A DNA stretch of 64,000 nt from Chinchilla lanigera (lineage: Eukaryota; Chordata; Mammalia; Rodentia; Chinchillidae): assembly GCF_000276665.1 (NCBI RefSeq), contig NW_004955516.1, forward strand, positions 3,419,345 to 3,483,344, given 5' to 3'. Below the pieces are notes generated by a model. The model saw only the letters and a list, made by a program, of their open reading frames with translations. It ran no database searches and was not told the origin of the DNA. Below, in pieces: positions 11,229-22,935 of the stretch (its first letter is position 1; each line of letters starts with the position of its first letter). Position numbers and translations under genes: made by a program.

Positions 11229-11327
11229 TTTTTTTTTGTTTTGTTTTTCTCTGGTACCGGGAACCGAACTCACGACCTTGCGCTTGCCAGGCAGGCGCTT
11301 TTGACGCTGAGTTAAATCCCCAGCCCC
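11229..11327 (-). mobile_element. ID SINE, A58G group
   Basis: The reverse strand ends gagttcggttcccggtacc and agagaaaaac. The TSDs read tcgctaaatttgt and ttgctaaatttgt. Confidence 0.9.
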
Positions 11328-11387
11328 CCCTTGCTAAATTTGTAAAAATGAAGCAGTCATGGAATGGAAAGGAAAAAAAATGAGAAA

Positions 11388-11537
11388 AAAAATTTTTTTG
11401 AGACGGGGTCTCACTTTGTAGTTCAAGCTGGCCTTGAACTCACTATGTAACCTGGGGGAGGCCCTGAAAGAGCAGCAATGCCCCTGTCTCAGCCTCCTGA
11501 GTACTGGGATTACAGATGTGCACCACTATGCCTGGCT
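11388..11537 (-). mobile_element. B1-type SINE, internally altered
   Basis: Standard reverse B1 tail and head. About 30 nt in the middle (around 11450-11485) does not match the usual second block, which suggests a small internal rearrangement. Confidence 0.75.
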
Positions 11538-12639
11538 ACAAAAGTAAATAAAATTCTTTTAGCTGTCCCAAAGACTAAATTATATTGGCAAAGAAACTGG
11601 GACCAAAATAGCAAGGAAAGATCTCCTTGCGGAACTTTATTTCCTGTTGTCAACACCTAAAATGTTCTTTCACAAAATCTTTGCCTGGCTAGCTCCTTGT
11701 CATTTGGATCTCAGGTGAAATGGCATTTCACTCATGAGCAGTAATTGAGCAGCTTCCGGTGTGAGGCACTGTGTGAGTGATAGAGACACTACAAAGCACC
11801 TACTCTTAGGAAACGGGGAGGGAGACACAGACCACCAGGAACTAAGTAGATCATCATGGGTGGGATCTGCTAGGTTGCTAGGAAGCAGACTCTGAGATGG
11901 GTCAGAGACAAAAGGCAGTCCATGGAAAATCACCAAAGACTCTTTATTCATATACTCACCACCAGAGAACCCACCTGCCGACCTCACATTCGCATCCCAT
12001 TTGCTATAAAAGTGATAAAGAGTACATTTTAGAGTAAAAAGAGGGAGATGCTGAGATTGTCTTTCACTGGTAAGTGTCCTGTTGTGGCTGGGGGTTTTGG
12101 AAGTGGGGAAACTTTCTAGTTGACCCTCAGGTGTATTTGGCGGTCCCTGGTTGGAGACTTCTGGGAACATTTCGAAAGAGGAGGATTGTTCAACATTGTG
12201 TGTGCCGGGTTTTGTGTGGCCAGCCATTTCCTGGAACAAGCGAAGACAGATGGCGTGCTTTTTCCAGTCCAACCGTCTTGACTGGAGGGCCTGCGGAGCG
12301 GGCATGCTTCCAGGCCAGGTGGTGTGTCCAGTGGAGGTCAGCAGGCCAGCTGTTAGTTGGGGAGTGACCTTAGGGTCCACACCCACAGGAGGAGGGCAGC
12401 AAGCAAGTCTGAGTAGGGAAGAAGTTCAGCTGCCAGATAAAGACTTTGGCCAGCCTCCGGGGCACTCTAGTGCTAGAACAGCTCTTGTGGCTGTCTGGAG
12501 TTGGAAAGAGATGCCCAGGTTTCCATACTACTAAATAACCAGTCATTGGATGCGGCCAAATCAAGTTAGGCCTCAAAAAAAAAAAAAATAGCTTTCATTC
12601 TTCTGGTTCCTTCCTTACTTGCAAGTGCAGAGACCTTGC
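11538..12639. other. Unassigned; holds the longest open frame in the window
   Basis: A 228-codon open frame runs on the minus strand (11700-12386). Its translation shows no domain, signal peptide or membrane segment. Overlapping frames of 97 and 127 codons run on the plus strand. The block 11718-11830 faintly resembles an old MIR-like repeat. I do not call a gene. Confidence 0.3.
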
Positions 12640-13110
12640 ATATTACTCTGAGATGAGACGAGATGTAATTGGAAAATCCTGAGCAAAGAAGTGCCATGAC
12701 GTTACCGGGCTATGATCGCTCTGGCTGCAGTATGCACAACGGTCTGTCTGGGATGCAAGGTGGAAATTGGAGGCTGTCGAAAAACTAGTTGAAGGAAAAC
12801 AAGAGGACAGGAGTACGGACCAGGATGAGAGTAGCGAGCAATGAGGCCAGGACTGATTCTGGATGTGTTTCAGAAGCACAGCCAAGAGGATTTGCTGGAG
12901 GTTAGATGTCAGAGGAAGAGAGACCTCAAGGAAGACAGTGCTTTTGGTGTGAACAAGCAAGTGGCTTTGCTGATTTTTTTGACATGGAAAGTACTGAGAG
13001 GAGACTTGAGACAGGAAGGGACATACTGAATTGGAAATAGATATAGATATTCAAGTGGAGATCTTGACTAGGTAGGTGGATATAAATTGGAAGTTCGGGG
13101 AAGAGGTTAG
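12640..13110 (+). repeat. Ancient interspersed repeat, family not identified
   Basis: A long passage that resembles a widespread old mammalian repeat: gctctggctgcagtatgc, agaggatttgctggagg, then attcaagtggagatcttgac. A second shorter copy is at 8540-8680. Confidence 0.45.
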
Positions 13111-13136
13111 GTTTGGAGATGAAAATATGTGAGTTT

Positions 13137-13309
13137 TGCCAGGCGTGGTGGCACACACCTGTAATCCCAGCACTCGGGAGGCTGAGGCAGGAGGATCACT
13201 CTGTGAGTTCAAGGTCAGCCTGGGCTACAAAGGGCACGCAAGGCCAGCCTGAACTGCATAGTGAGACCCTGTCTCAAAAAGACAAAAAAAAAAAAAAAAA
13301 AAAAAAAAA
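13137..13309 (+). mobile_element. B1-type SINE
   Basis: Full 7SL-type head, internal duplication, gagaccctgtctcaaaaaga and a long A-tail. Confidence 0.95.
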
Positions 13310-13486
13310 AGTATAGGAATTTTTAGCATATAGATGGCATTGGGAAAGTATAAATAATGATTCTTTCTCTTTTATTGACAAGTTTTCAAAATGATGAGTT
13401 AAGTTCCCTAGCATTATCTTAAGATGACTAATAATTTTTCTAAATATCTCATGTTATGAACTCATGAATTTAAATATATACAATAT

Positions 13487-13530
13487 GGGCTGGGGATGTA
13501 GCTGAGTGATAGAGCACTTTCCCCAATGTT
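13487..13530 (+). mobile_element. ID SINE 5' fragment
   Basis: gggctggggatgtagctgag with an A-box, then loss of similarity before the B box. It is 3'-truncated or decayed. Confidence 0.6.
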
Positions 13531-13619
13531 TTCAATGTTTCCAACCTATGCGATGGTAATCCCTACTGATGGGCAAATCTCTGGCTAGTGAGAGTTCCTG
13601 TAAGTTGGCACCTGAATTC

Positions 13620-13715
13620 TTTTTTTTTTTTTTTTTTTGTGGTGCTGGGGATCGAACTCACGACCTCACGCTTGCCAGGCAGGCGCTTATGCCACTGAGC
13701 TGTATCCCGAGCCCA
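13620..13715 (-). mobile_element. ID SINE
   Basis: The reverse strand gives the ID head and gagttcgatccccagc. TSD about 17 nt: gcacctgaattctttt on the left and gtacctgaattctttt on the right. Confidence 0.9.
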
Positions 13716-13744
13716 AGGTACCTGAATTCTTTTGACTCTTTCTC

Positions 13745-14760
13745 AGCACTCCTTGATAATGTCTTTATTTCCTAGTATAACAAAATATTTCTAGCTTATC
13801 ATGTATATATTCTACCCCAAACTTGGAATCATCTATTTTTCTTTTTTTTTTTTTTTTTTTTTTTTGTTGTTGTTGTTTTGTCTTTTTTGAGACAGAGTCT
13901 CACTGTGCAGTTCAGGCTGGCCTTGGGCTCACTTTGTGGCCCAGGCTGGTCTCGAACGCACAATGATCCTCCTGCCTCAGCCTCCTGAGTGCTAGGATTA
14001 CAGGCCTACACAACTATAACCAGCATGAAATCATCTATTTTTCTTTGAGGAACCCTGATCTTTTTTAGGGTGAAAACATATTTGAATACTATAATCTTGA
14101 CACCCTTCACTCCTGGAATGGTCATTGTTTCATGCCTGAAACAGATTTTTTTCTACAAAGATAAAATGCACCATGAGTTCACATATAATGCTTTTTCAAA
14201 TTCAGGGCTGTAGGGTTTTACTTAACCTCTTTGATATTCAATCTCTATCTCTATTTATTCACTCTGAAACTTACTGAAAGTTTTCCTTCCCAATTTCATC
14301 AACCCCACCACTGCTACTAACAGTGATTATGATTATGATTATGGAAGGGAGTTTAAGATGGTTTTGGATGTCCTTTTGCCTGTACCATGTATCCCACTAG
14401 GGATATATAGACAAATTACTATATTTAAAAGTAACTGAAAATAATTACCTTCCATGGGGTTATGCTACCAATTTGATAGTCAATTCATGCACATTTTGGT
14501 TTTTTGGATTTACTTTTATAAATTTAATTTTGTTTTCTAATGAGCTGATGGTTTTGAACTCAAATGTATAAAACAAAGTAAAATCAGAGAAGTCCAGCAT
14601 CCATCCTCAGCCTTCTGTTCCCTGTCTTTCTCTATAGATAACTTTAGAAAATGCTTTGTTTGTCCTTCAAGTAAAATATAAATAAGTATATGTTGAGAGA
14701 CAAGTCTCTGCAGTTCTCACGTTTCTGCACATCTTGCAAATAGAATAGACAGTGTCTCCC
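13745..14760 (-). mobile_element. L1/HAL1 remnant, antisense
   Basis: ctagcttatcatgtatatat, ccaaacttggaatcatc, then gaggaaccctgatc are reverse-L1/HAL1-like. Later, tagataactttagaaaatg follows the typical cctcagcc-type passage. It is very decayed, so only the general class is supported. Confidence 0.4.
13842..14023 (-). mobile_element. B1-type SINE
   Basis: Long T-run, gagacagagtctcactgtgc and the head on the right. TSD of about 18 nt reads gaatcatctatttttctt (left) and aaatcatctatttttctt (right). It lies within the L1 remnant. Confidence 0.9.
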
Positions 14761-15107
14761 TTTGGAGCATAAGACCGACATGCTTACTCTCCATTATAAG
14801 AGACTCAGATTTCCTAAGCTTAGGATTCCTCTCCTGCAGTGCAATCCATTGCATGCGCAAGTGTACCTGATCCTCTTCCTGTCACCCTTTAGGAACTAGA
14901 GTTTGGAGAATTGGTTCAAATGCTGATTTTTTTTTTTTTTTCAAATGCTGATATTCCGATTACTATTATTCTTGGGAGGAATTTTCTTCCTTTGTCTCTA
15001 ACTCAAGGACTGTGTGTCTTCTATTGGAATCCATAAAACTATTACAGGCTGACTTGTTAGACTATAAATAGGATAAAAATCTCAGACCCCTCACAGTTCT
15101 TGACGGT

Positions 15108-15131
15108 GTCTGTGCGCATGCGTGTGTGTGC

Positions 15132-15165
<34 letters not shown>
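15108..15165. repeat. (TG)n microsatellite
   Basis: Almost pure TG dinucleotide run with a few CA/GC interruptions at its left end. Confidence 0.95.
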
Positions 15166-15166
<1 letters not shown>

Positions 15167-15235
15167 CTACTTTACCTATTCCCCAGACAAATATTAGTGT
15201 TCTATATATGCTTTACTCATTTAAATACAGATCAG

Positions 15236-15326
15236 GGCTGGGGATGTTGCTGTGTGGTACAGTGCTTGCTATTGAGGCTCTGGGTTCAATCCATAGTATT
15301 CTGATTAAATAAACAAAAATAAAGAA
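15236..15326 (+). mobile_element. ID SINE, old
   Basis: gggctggggatgttgctg, then gggttcaatccatagtatt and an A-rich tail. Confidence 0.8.
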
Positions 15327-15347
15327 CACATCAAAAAGAAGTTCAAG

Positions 15348-15428
15348 GGCCAGGGATATAGTTCAGCAGCACAAAGCCTGCCTGGCAAGTGGGAGGTCAG
15401 GAGTTCAATTCCCCATCCTCCCCCCTCC
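15348..15428 (+). mobile_element. ID SINE with 16-bp TSD
   Basis: ggccagggatatagttcagc, then gagttcaattcccc. Flanked on both sides by caaaaagaagttcaag (15332-15347 and 15429-15444). The tail is short and C-rich with no true A-run. Confidence 0.85.
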
Positions 15429-15699
15429 CAAAAAGAAGTTCAAGGATGATCCCTGGGGCTTTCCAGTATTTGCAAACTGGAAAGATAAAAGAAATCATGA
15501 TAAAGACTGAGGAGAAGCACTCAGTGAGACTGCAGAGAATACAAAAGAGTAATGGTGCCAATTTTGTAGTCTTTTTAGCTAACTTCTCCAAAAATTTTAC
15601 CTGAGTAGCAGCCGGCCGCAAGCCAGTCACTGTATTTATCACTTGTTTTAAATACTTGACAGCATTTTAACCATCTGAAATTGTTTATTTAACTGTCAC

Positions 15700-15925
15700 A
15701 TTATTAGATCACTTCCTCCATTAGAGCGGAGACCTGGTCTAAAGTCTGTCTCCCCAGCAGCTAAAACGGAGCCTGACATACAGTAAACATTCAACAAACA
15801 GGTCGTGAGTTTGGTTCCCCGTACCGGAGAAAAACCGAAAAACCAAAAAAAAAAAAAAAAAAAACATTCAACAAACATTAGTGAAATGGGTGAATGAAAG
15901 CATTCATGCATGCGTGCGTGAATGA
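15700..15925 (+). mobile_element. L2 LINE 3' remnant
   Basis: Typical L2 tail order: gagcggagacctggtc, gtctccccagcagctaaa, gcctgacatacagtaaacat, then attagtgaaatgggtgaatg. It is split by a truncated ID at 15801-15862. Confidence 0.65.
15801..15862 (+). mobile_element. 5'-truncated ID SINE, A58G group
   Basis: Starts directly at ggtcgtgagtttggttcc. It then has cgtaccggagaaaaaccg and an A-tail. TSD aacattcaacaaaca on both sides (15786-15800 and 15863-15877), so the truncation happened at insertion. The A box and first half of the element are missing. Confidence 0.9.
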
Positions 15926-16109
15926 GCACTTTCTGAAGAAAATTTACTTGGGCAAATTCCTAGATGAGTCCATTATTAGTTTTATACACATGTCCTGTAG
16001 AAATAGGCTAATTTATAGTGACAATCCAGCACAGAATAAAATTGGCAAAATTTGATAATACACATCTTGAGGAATCTAAGGTTGGGCAAATTTATTAGAG
16101 ATCATAGCC

Positions 16110-16304
16110 TTTTTTTTTTTTTTTTCCAGTACTGGAGACAGAATCCAGGACCTTCTCACTGAGCTATATCCTCCACTCTTTTTTAAAGTTTTTAATTTTG
16201 AGACAAGATCTCGCTAAGTCTAAATTGTCTAGACTGGGCTCAAACTTGTGATCCTCCTGCCTCAACCTCCCAGAGTGCTGGGATTACCTGTATCATTCCT
16301 GGCT
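16110..16304 (-). mobile_element. B1-dID dimeric SINE
   Basis: T-run, ID half with the tactggagacagaatcc end, AT-rich linker, then a B1 monomer without the duplication. Confidence 0.8.
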
Positions 16305-16362
16305 TTAAGCCTGCTATTTTTAAGAGCCAACAGGAACTCTATAGGTTAGGACAGGGAAAACT

Positions 16363-16399
16363 GTGTGTGTGTATGTGTGTGTGTGTGTGTGTGTGTGTT
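16363..16399. repeat. (TG)n microsatellite
   Basis: TG run with one TATG interruption, followed by a T/A-rich patch. Confidence 0.95.
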
Positions 16400-17140
16400 T
16401 TAAAATTAAAAAAAAAAAAAGGATAATTACAGGTTCCTAAATACTTGGGAAAATACTGGAACAAATTGTGAACCAATCAATTTTCCTGCACTTAAACAAG
16501 GAAAAATTAGTGTGTATCTAACATTACAATCCCATGTTGAGCCAGTGTGCCAGACTGATTCTGTTTTGTGTTATGAGTGCCATGTCATGCTGATCCTAGG
16601 GAAGCAATAGATGTAATCCATTCAGACTTCATTAAGGTTTACATGTCCTCCAGCAAGCTTTTCTAATCAACAACCTAGACAAATAAGGCCTATAGCTAGT
16701 GTGTCCAGGAAGACTTTCCTGCTTGCCAAAAGCGTAGCGGGAACGCGCTCATATTTATTACTACTATTTAGAGATAGTAGAAGTCCTGGGAAAGAGCAGA
16801 GGAGAAATGATGGGATCATAGGGAAAGGGTAAGCACAACAAAGTCAAGCAAAGGGAAAGGTACGATAATACCGTGGTACGGTGCTAGTCATCATTTATGC
16901 ACAGGAAAAGAGTCAGTTCACACCATATGGTACTTGACAGATACAATGGATGACCCTGGCCTAGCTACGGGGTTTCATAGTAGAGTTTATCAGGTTAAAT
17001 AAATTAATTTCAGAACTAAGATATTTTTTCAACTTACACTACCTTAAACATTATTTTTTTCTTGTGAAGGGTAAAATTAACATCTTCTAAAAGAAGAAAA
17101 ATGCACACAAAAAACCAAAGTATAGTAAAAGGCTATGTAC
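16400..17140. other. Unassigned
   Basis: No repeat or coding signal recognised. Confidence 0.3.
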
Positions 17141-17157
17141 AGTAGTTTAGTATTTTA

Positions 17158-17267
17158 TTTTATTATTATTTTTTTTTTTTTGGTTTTTCTCTGGTACCGG
17201 GAACCGAACTCACGACCTTGCGCTTGCCAGGCAGGCGCTTTTGCCGCTGAGCTAAATCCCCAGCCCC
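17158..17267 (-). mobile_element. ID SINE, A58G group
   Basis: Reverse strand ends gagttcggttcccggtacc and agagaaaaacc. TSD tagtttagtatttta (17143-17157 and 17268-17282). Confidence 0.95.
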
Positions 17268-17294
17268 TAGTTTAGTATTTTAAAAAAACATGAA

Positions 17295-17445
17295 TTCTGT
17301 TGCCAGATAGTACCAGGTCAAAATTGAGGCTCTGTTGTTTGATAGAACTATGTGACTCTTGTATTGCCTGAGCTCCAGTTCCCACAGTAATAAAATAGGA
17401 GTGATAACACTTAATTTGAAGGTTGTTGTGAAGATTACAGAAACT
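17295..17445 (+). repeat. MIR remnant
   Basis: gatagaactatgtgactctt, then taataaaataggagtgataa and gaaggttgttgtgaagatta follow the MIR core order. Confidence 0.65.
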
Positions 17446-17918
17446 TTAATTTTCTACTTCAGATAAATATGAAAGACTAGACAGTTCAATATGCCTTTCT
17501 ATAACAATGCATCTGGAAATCACGGGTAAAATACAAGCTCCCAATAAAATAAAATAAATCACCAGGACCCCAAAAGAAACAGGAAATAGAAACGAAAGTG
17601 ATGTGCGAACCCAAAGCCACTTGTTGTTTCCTTTATTAGGAATGGTGAAATGTGGTTTTTAACGTATGCACAAGGACACAGAGCACAGCGCTCTGAACCC
17701 ACGTAAGAAAGATGCTGAAACTACAATTTCACATGAAGTCAAGACTGTCTAAAAACAACAGCCTAGTGAAATAGTAGGCCAGAAAAGCAGCATTCTTACA
17801 GCAAGGGGAGAAAATGTCTTGTCTATCTCAGTTTTCCCTCTAAGTAGGGAAAAGACTGTCTGGAAAACGGGCAAGTCTATACAGATGTGTGGTGAGAATT
17901 CAAATTTTTATCACCTAC
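17446..17918. other. Unassigned
   Basis: No repeat or coding signal recognised. Confidence 0.3.
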
Positions 17919-18395
17919 TGTCTTAATTCTTTTATGCTTCTCAAAAAAATAAAGACTGGGTAATTTATAAACAAGAGAAATTTCTTTTTCACGGTTCTGG
18001 AGGCTAGGAAGTCCAAGGGCAAGGCACTGGTAGGTTCAGTGTCTGGTGAGGGTTGTTCTCTGTTTCTAAGATGGTACCTTGTTGCTGCGTTCTCCAGAGG
18101 AGACGAACGCTGTTCTTACATGGTGGAAGGACTAGAAGAGATGCACTTGGCCCCTCGAGCCCCTTTATGACGCATTTATTTATTTCTTTAGATTCTGGAG
18201 ATTGAACCCAGGGCCTTGCACATAAATAAACACATGCTTTGCCACTAAATTATACTCTCAGCCCATGCTAATCCATTCATGGGAGGAAAACACAATTTAA
18301 TCACCTCCTAAAGAAAGACCCTGCCTCCTACTACTGCCACATTAATTAACTTTCAACATGAATTTTGGTGGGGATACAACAATGAAACCATAGCA
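17919..18395 (-). mobile_element. MaLR LTR (MST/MLT1-like), antisense
   Basis: Starts tgtcttaattcttttatgc and ends aatgaaaccatagca. Inside are gactgggtaatttataaaca, cggttctggaggctaggaag and taatcacctcctaaag. An ID is inserted at 18178-18264. Confidence 0.85.
18178..18264 (-). mobile_element. ID SINE, old
   Basis: Reverse strand: gggctgagagtataattta, later a gggttcaatctcc B box. Inserted in the MaLR LTR. Confidence 0.7.
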
Positions 18396-18694
18396 GTATG
18401 AATTCCAAGGGGTTTAATTTAACGTGGCCCTGGGCTCATTAACACCTTAGTGCTTGACAGAAGATAATGGAAACTCTTTCTGGAGGAATTTGATCCTCAA
18501 ACCAGATTCATCAGGATTTTTGCAGATGAAGTTTATCCAGACAGAAGCCAATATAAAATTAGAAAACACTTTAGAAAAAAGACACTATAACTAGGATCAA
18601 GAGAAACAAAATCAGCAGAAATGCACCCTGCATTTCAGATATTTAGATATTTCAAATTCAAACTGTAAAATTGGTCTATTTTAAAAGTTTTTAA

Positions 18695-18858
18695 AGTCAG
18701 GCATGGTGGCACACGCCTGTAATCCCAGCACTCAGGAGGCTGAGGCAGGAGGATCATGGCAAGTTCGAGGCCAGCCTGTGCTACAAAGTGAGCTCAAGGT
18801 CAGCTTGAACTGTATAAAGAGACCCTGTCTCAAAAAGACAAATAAATAAATAAATAAA
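18695..18858 (+). mobile_element. B1-type SINE
   Basis: Full head, internal duplication, gagaccctgtctcaaaaaga and an (AAAT)n tail. TSD aaagtttttaaa. Confidence 0.95.
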
Positions 18859-18980
18859 AAGTTTTTAAAATTTAATTTTATTAACTTAATAAATATGAAA
18901 AAGAACTAAAGAGATAGAAGAAAACAATCTTTCCAATTACTTTCCATAGTCATTCAATCTTCTTCTCAAAGGAAATTAGA

Positions 18981-19077
18981 GGGGGCTGGGGATTTAGCTG
19001 AGCGGCAAAGCACCAGCCTGGCAAGCACAAGGTCGTGAGTTCAATTCCTGCTACCAGAAGAAAAAAAAAAAAAAAAA
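18981..19077 (+). mobile_element. ID SINE
   Basis: ggggctggggatttagctga and ggtcgtgagttcaattcc. TSD tcaaaggaaattaga on both sides (18966-18980, 19078-19092). Confidence 0.95.
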
Positions 19078-20340
19078 TCAAAGGAAATTAGAATAACTAG
19101 ATAATTTGTTGAACAAAATACAAATATGAGGAAGGAGCATAAAAAATTCATAAAAAGGTACATAGAGTAATCAGATATATGAGAAAAGTCAATAACATTT
19201 TTAGAAATGGAAAATATAATTGTTATAATTATAAATTCAATGATTGGGTCAGAGAAATTAGATCTGAAGATAGAGACAGTGAGCTGGAAGAAAAATCAGA
19301 AAAAAAATTGCACAGAATTTGGTACTCAGAGACATACAAAAAAAATACAAGAAGATATGAGATAGTGAAATAATTACATATATATTTAAATGAATATCCA
19401 GAAAAAAAAGGATGGAGGAGTGATAACATGTCCATAAAAAATGGTGAAGAATTTTCTATAATTGTTGAAAAACCTAAATTTCCATGTTGATGAATTATAC
19501 AAAGCTCTGAGGACATTAATAAAAACATATGCTGCTAGATTATCATAGCAAAATTGTAGAACACCAGATTGTACAACACTATAAAATTTCAAAATCAGTG
19601 AAAGAAGGAAAAAAACAGAAGGATTACTGAAAAACTGAAAAACAGTTGGATGGACAAAAGACTGTTCAAGAGAAGACAGTGAATTATACCTATAGAGTAG
19701 AAAAACTAAATAACCGTGAACTGAGAATGGTATACCAAGATGAATTATCTCTTATGAGTGAGGTAAAAATAAAATAGTTCCAGATTTTTTAAAAAAATAC
19801 TGAAAATTTGCTACTGTATGTTCCTCAGGAAGAATGATTCCCCCAATGAAGATCTGAGACATAAGACAAAGTGACAAACAAATCAGCCAGTAAAAATGGA
19901 CTAGGCAGAATTTAAACCTATCTTGATGCTTATAAAAATGTTCACTTCAGATCATAAAATTAAGATACAACAAAACCAATTATAAAGAAATAATGTGCAG
20001 GACAGAAGATGACCAACTGGACTTACAGAGTGTTCTAACTTTTTTACGTTGCTCAGGAGGAAGAAAGAGATACTGAATAAAATTAGACTTTAAGCTCAGT
20101 GTGCATCTACAGTACTGTTTTGAGTTACTACATAACTATAGAATTAATGGAAATAGAATGCATAATACCAAAGCAAAAGAGGAAAGAAAATAAAATGTAA
20201 AAACTTAATCCTGAAGAAGGGAGAGAAGAAGAAAAAGAGAAGGCATAAATAAGATAGCAGAAATAATCCCAGATGCCTCAGCAATCACAATAACTACAAA
20301 TAAGCTGCACTTATCAAATGTAAGAGACCATGAAAATACA

Positions 20341-20860
20341 AAATAAAATACAATGCAGGTTTGTATTGTTTATAAGCAACATCTCTGAAAGATTGAAGAA
20401 TATTTGGCTAGCAAGTATAAACCAACAGAAATGTTGTGTGGTTATATTAGTAGCAGACAAAAATAGATTTTAGGATGTGACAGAGATAGCTATCCACTAA
20501 CTCTTCTCTGTTATACAGAGTGATAGCTGGGAAATAGCCCATCTACCAGGTATTACATTTCTGAATTCTCCTTTTATTAGAGTGACTGTGTGACCTGTTA
20601 CTGGTGATCAACAGTGAGTAGAATCAATGCCTGCCAAGCACAGGATTTGGCACATACTTGCACAATATTTGTATGCAGATTTTCTTGATTTTGTTGCTAT
20701 ATACAAAATTTACCCCAAATCTTACCACTCGGTATAAAATTTTATTGTATTGCTTTTTAGGTTCTTCTGTAAATATAATTCTATACATAAAAAAGTAGAG
20801 GTTGTTTACACATAGACTTGTTTTGATTTTTTGATTCCTTTAAACTCTGTATTTCTTCTT
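20341..20860. other. Unassigned, possibly old LINE-derived
   Basis: AT-rich; no convincing match to a repeat or a gene. Confidence 0.3.
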
Positions 20861-20861
20861 C

Positions 20862-21052
20862 TTCACAGTACTGGAAATTGAATCCAGGGCCTTTGCACTA
20901 AGCAAAATCCTCAGCCCATTTTTTTTTTTTTATTTTGAGGCAGGGTCTCATTAGGTTGTTAAATTGCCCATGCTGAACTGGAATTTACCACCTTCCTGCC
21001 TTAGGCTCCCAGAGTGCTGGGATTATAAGTCTGCACCATCAGGCTCAGCTCT
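20862..21052 (-). mobile_element. B1-dID dimeric SINE
   Basis: ID half (tactggaaattgaatcc) on the left, T-run linker, then an unduplicated B1 monomer with ggctcccagagtgctgggat. Confidence 0.8.
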
Positions 21053-21084
21053 ATATTCCTATTTCCTGAATGCTTTTCCAAAGC

Positions 21085-21180
21085 ATGACATTCAAGGCTG
21101 CTACAGCAATTGATGACACAGTACAGTGCTGGACACAGAGTAACTTTTAATAAATGTTAGCAATCAGTGATGAATGCAAG
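21085..21180 (+). repeat. MIR 3' remnant
   Basis: Ends cagtgctggacacagagtaa and ttttaataaatgttagcaat, the classical MIR tail. Confidence 0.6.
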
Positions 21181-21189
21181 GTTGTTGTG

Positions 21190-21420
21190 GCTGATAAGGA
21201 AGAAGATGTAGAATGTAGCACAGTTCACCCAATCCCCCTGTGACCAGTAACGAACATCACCGCCTAAACATATTTGTCTATATCTCTGATAATTTCCTAA
21301 GAATAAATTGCCAGAAGTAGAATTACTGGGCCCATGAACAAGTATGTTTAAGATTCTCACTATATATTGTCAAATTGCTTTCTGGAGAGGTCCCACCGAT
21401 TTTCCTCACAACTATTTGTA
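21190..21420 (-). mobile_element. L1M fragment, antisense
   Basis: gaataaattgccagaagtag and aattactgggcccatg match the antisense L1 motif also seen near 5100. It stops at the MaLR LTR. Confidence 0.6.
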
Positions 21421-21809
21421 TGTTTTTCAGTTTTCTCTTACTGCAATTAAATACCTGAGATAATCAACTTATATGGAGGACAGGTTTACTTTGGCTCACA
21501 GTTTCAGAGGTTTCAGTCCATGGTCACTTGGCCCCATCACATTTGAACCTGAGGTAAGGCAGGACATCATGGTGGGAGCACATGGCAGAGAAAACTGCTC
21601 ACCTCATGATGACTGGGAAGCAAAGAAAGAGGAAGAAGAAGCAACAGGCTCCTAATATTTCCTTCAAGGGGATGTTCTTCATGATTTAACTTCCTTCTGC
21701 TTGGCGCCATTTACTAAAGGTTCCAGCACCTCCCAGTAGCACCATGGACTGGGGACTAAGCCTTCAAAATATGGACCTTTGAGAAACATTCAAGATTCAA
21801 ACTACAGCA
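21421..21809 (-). mobile_element. MaLR LTR, antisense
   Basis: tttggctcacagtttcagag, aggcaggacatcatggtgg, then gattcaaactacagca. Same group as the copy at 9790-10196. Confidence 0.8.
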
Positions 21810-22049
21810 CCTCAAAGTGGACTTCGTTTTTCCGCACTTAACCAATCAGATGACTGAGGCTTACAGATTAAGAAACTTGTTCCAAGTCATGGCAAAAGCC
21901 AGGCTTTGGGTATACCAACAAAGTTGTTTTATTTCATTTTTAATTTGGGATGTAGGGTTTTTCACCCCAAATATATGCCAAAGCTAAAAAACAACTGGCA
22001 TGGATTCTTCAAAAATAGTATTGTCAAAAAAAAAAAAAAATAGTATTGT

Positions 22050-22160
22050 CAGCTGAGAATAGTAGCATGTATTCCAGCTACTAGGGAGCTGAAGCAGAAA
22101 GATCACAAGTTTGTGATTAAGTTGGGCAACTTAGCAAGACCATCTAAAAAAAAGTTGTTG
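22050..22160 (+). mobile_element. B1-type monomer, old
   Basis: agctgagaatagtagcatg, attccagctactagggagct, gaagcagaaagatcac, then agaccatctaaaa. It lacks the internal duplication. Confidence 0.6.
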
Positions 22161-22296
22161 TCCTGAAAGACCAAAAAATGAATGAACAAAAAACCCTAGG
22201 AACTTCTCTGGACTAAAGGAGACAAGACAGACATGCAGTATATGATTCCTTATTAGAAATTTGATTTTGAAAAGTCAGCTATAAAGAGCATTTGGG

Positions 22297-22373
22297 GGGT
22301 GTTGGGGATTTAGCTCAGCGGCACAGCACCTGCCTGGCAAGCACAAGGTCGTGAGTTCAATTCCCTGTACCAG

Positions 22374-22400
<27 letters not shown>
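22297..22400 (+). mobile_element. ID SINE
   Basis: ttggggatttagctcagc, gagttcaattccctgtacc and a long A-tail. TSD aagagcatttggggg. Confidence 0.95.
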
Positions 22401-22406
<6 letters not shown>

Positions 22407-22519
22407 ATTTGGGGGAAAGTTGAGGATATTTAACTGTGGACTATATATTAAATAATACTATTATATCAATGTTTGTAAATGTGGTAACAATATAGTGGTT
22501 ATGTATGATAGTGTCTTTA

Positions 22520-22660
22520 TTCTTTTATTTTGTTTTGTTTTGTTTTGTTTTTTGAGGCAGGGTGTCACGACGTAGCCCAGTCTGGCCTCAAACTTGCGGC
22601 CATCCTCCTGCCTCAGCCTCCCAAGTGTGGGGATTACAGCCGTGGGCTGCCCCATCAGTC
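22520..22660 (-). mobile_element. B1-type SINE, no duplication
   Basis: Reverse head and tail with a (GTTTT)n run. TSD tagtgtcttta on both sides. It is a short monomer. Confidence 0.85.
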
Positions 22661-22935
22661 TAGTGTCTTTACTCTTAAAAGGTACATATTGAAATATTAG
22701 GATTGAAATGTTATAAAATCTGTGATGAACTCTCAGATGGTTCAGAAGAAAGGAAGAAGGAAAGAAAAGGGGAAACAAGGAGAAAAGAGAAATAAGAGAT
22801 GTATGTGAGGGAAGACGGGAAAGAATAAATGTGCTGCATTTGCTGAATCTTGGTGAAGGGTATCTGGATGAGTGTTCGTCGTTATTGTTCTTGCAACTTT
22901 TCTCAAGGTTTGAAATTTTACAAAATAATAAATAT

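Larger units (their letters stand above)
18500..20340 (+). mobile_element. L1M/HAL1 ORF1-region remnant
   Basis: A purine-rich strand with the ORF1 order: gaaatggaaaatataattgt, then aattcaatgattgggtcaga, gtgagctggaagaaaaatca, attttctataattgttg, and later ataccaagatgaattatctc. A 64-codon frame (19179-19373) rich in charged residues is a leftover of the ORF1 coiled-coil/RRM region. Split by a B1 and an ID. Confidence 0.6.
22161..22935 (+). mobile_element. L1M 3'-UTR
   Basis: The reading runs through two younger SINEs: ttaactgtggactatatatt, ggttatgtatgatagtg, then ggtacatattgaaatatta and finally tttgaaattttacaaaataa. This is the L1MC/ME-type 3' UTR order. Confidence 0.65.

Noticed and set aside
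11700..12386. 228-codon open frame on the minus strand
   Set aside because: No domain, no neighbouring exon-like signals, and frames on the other strand overlap it. Without transcript data it is likely chance.
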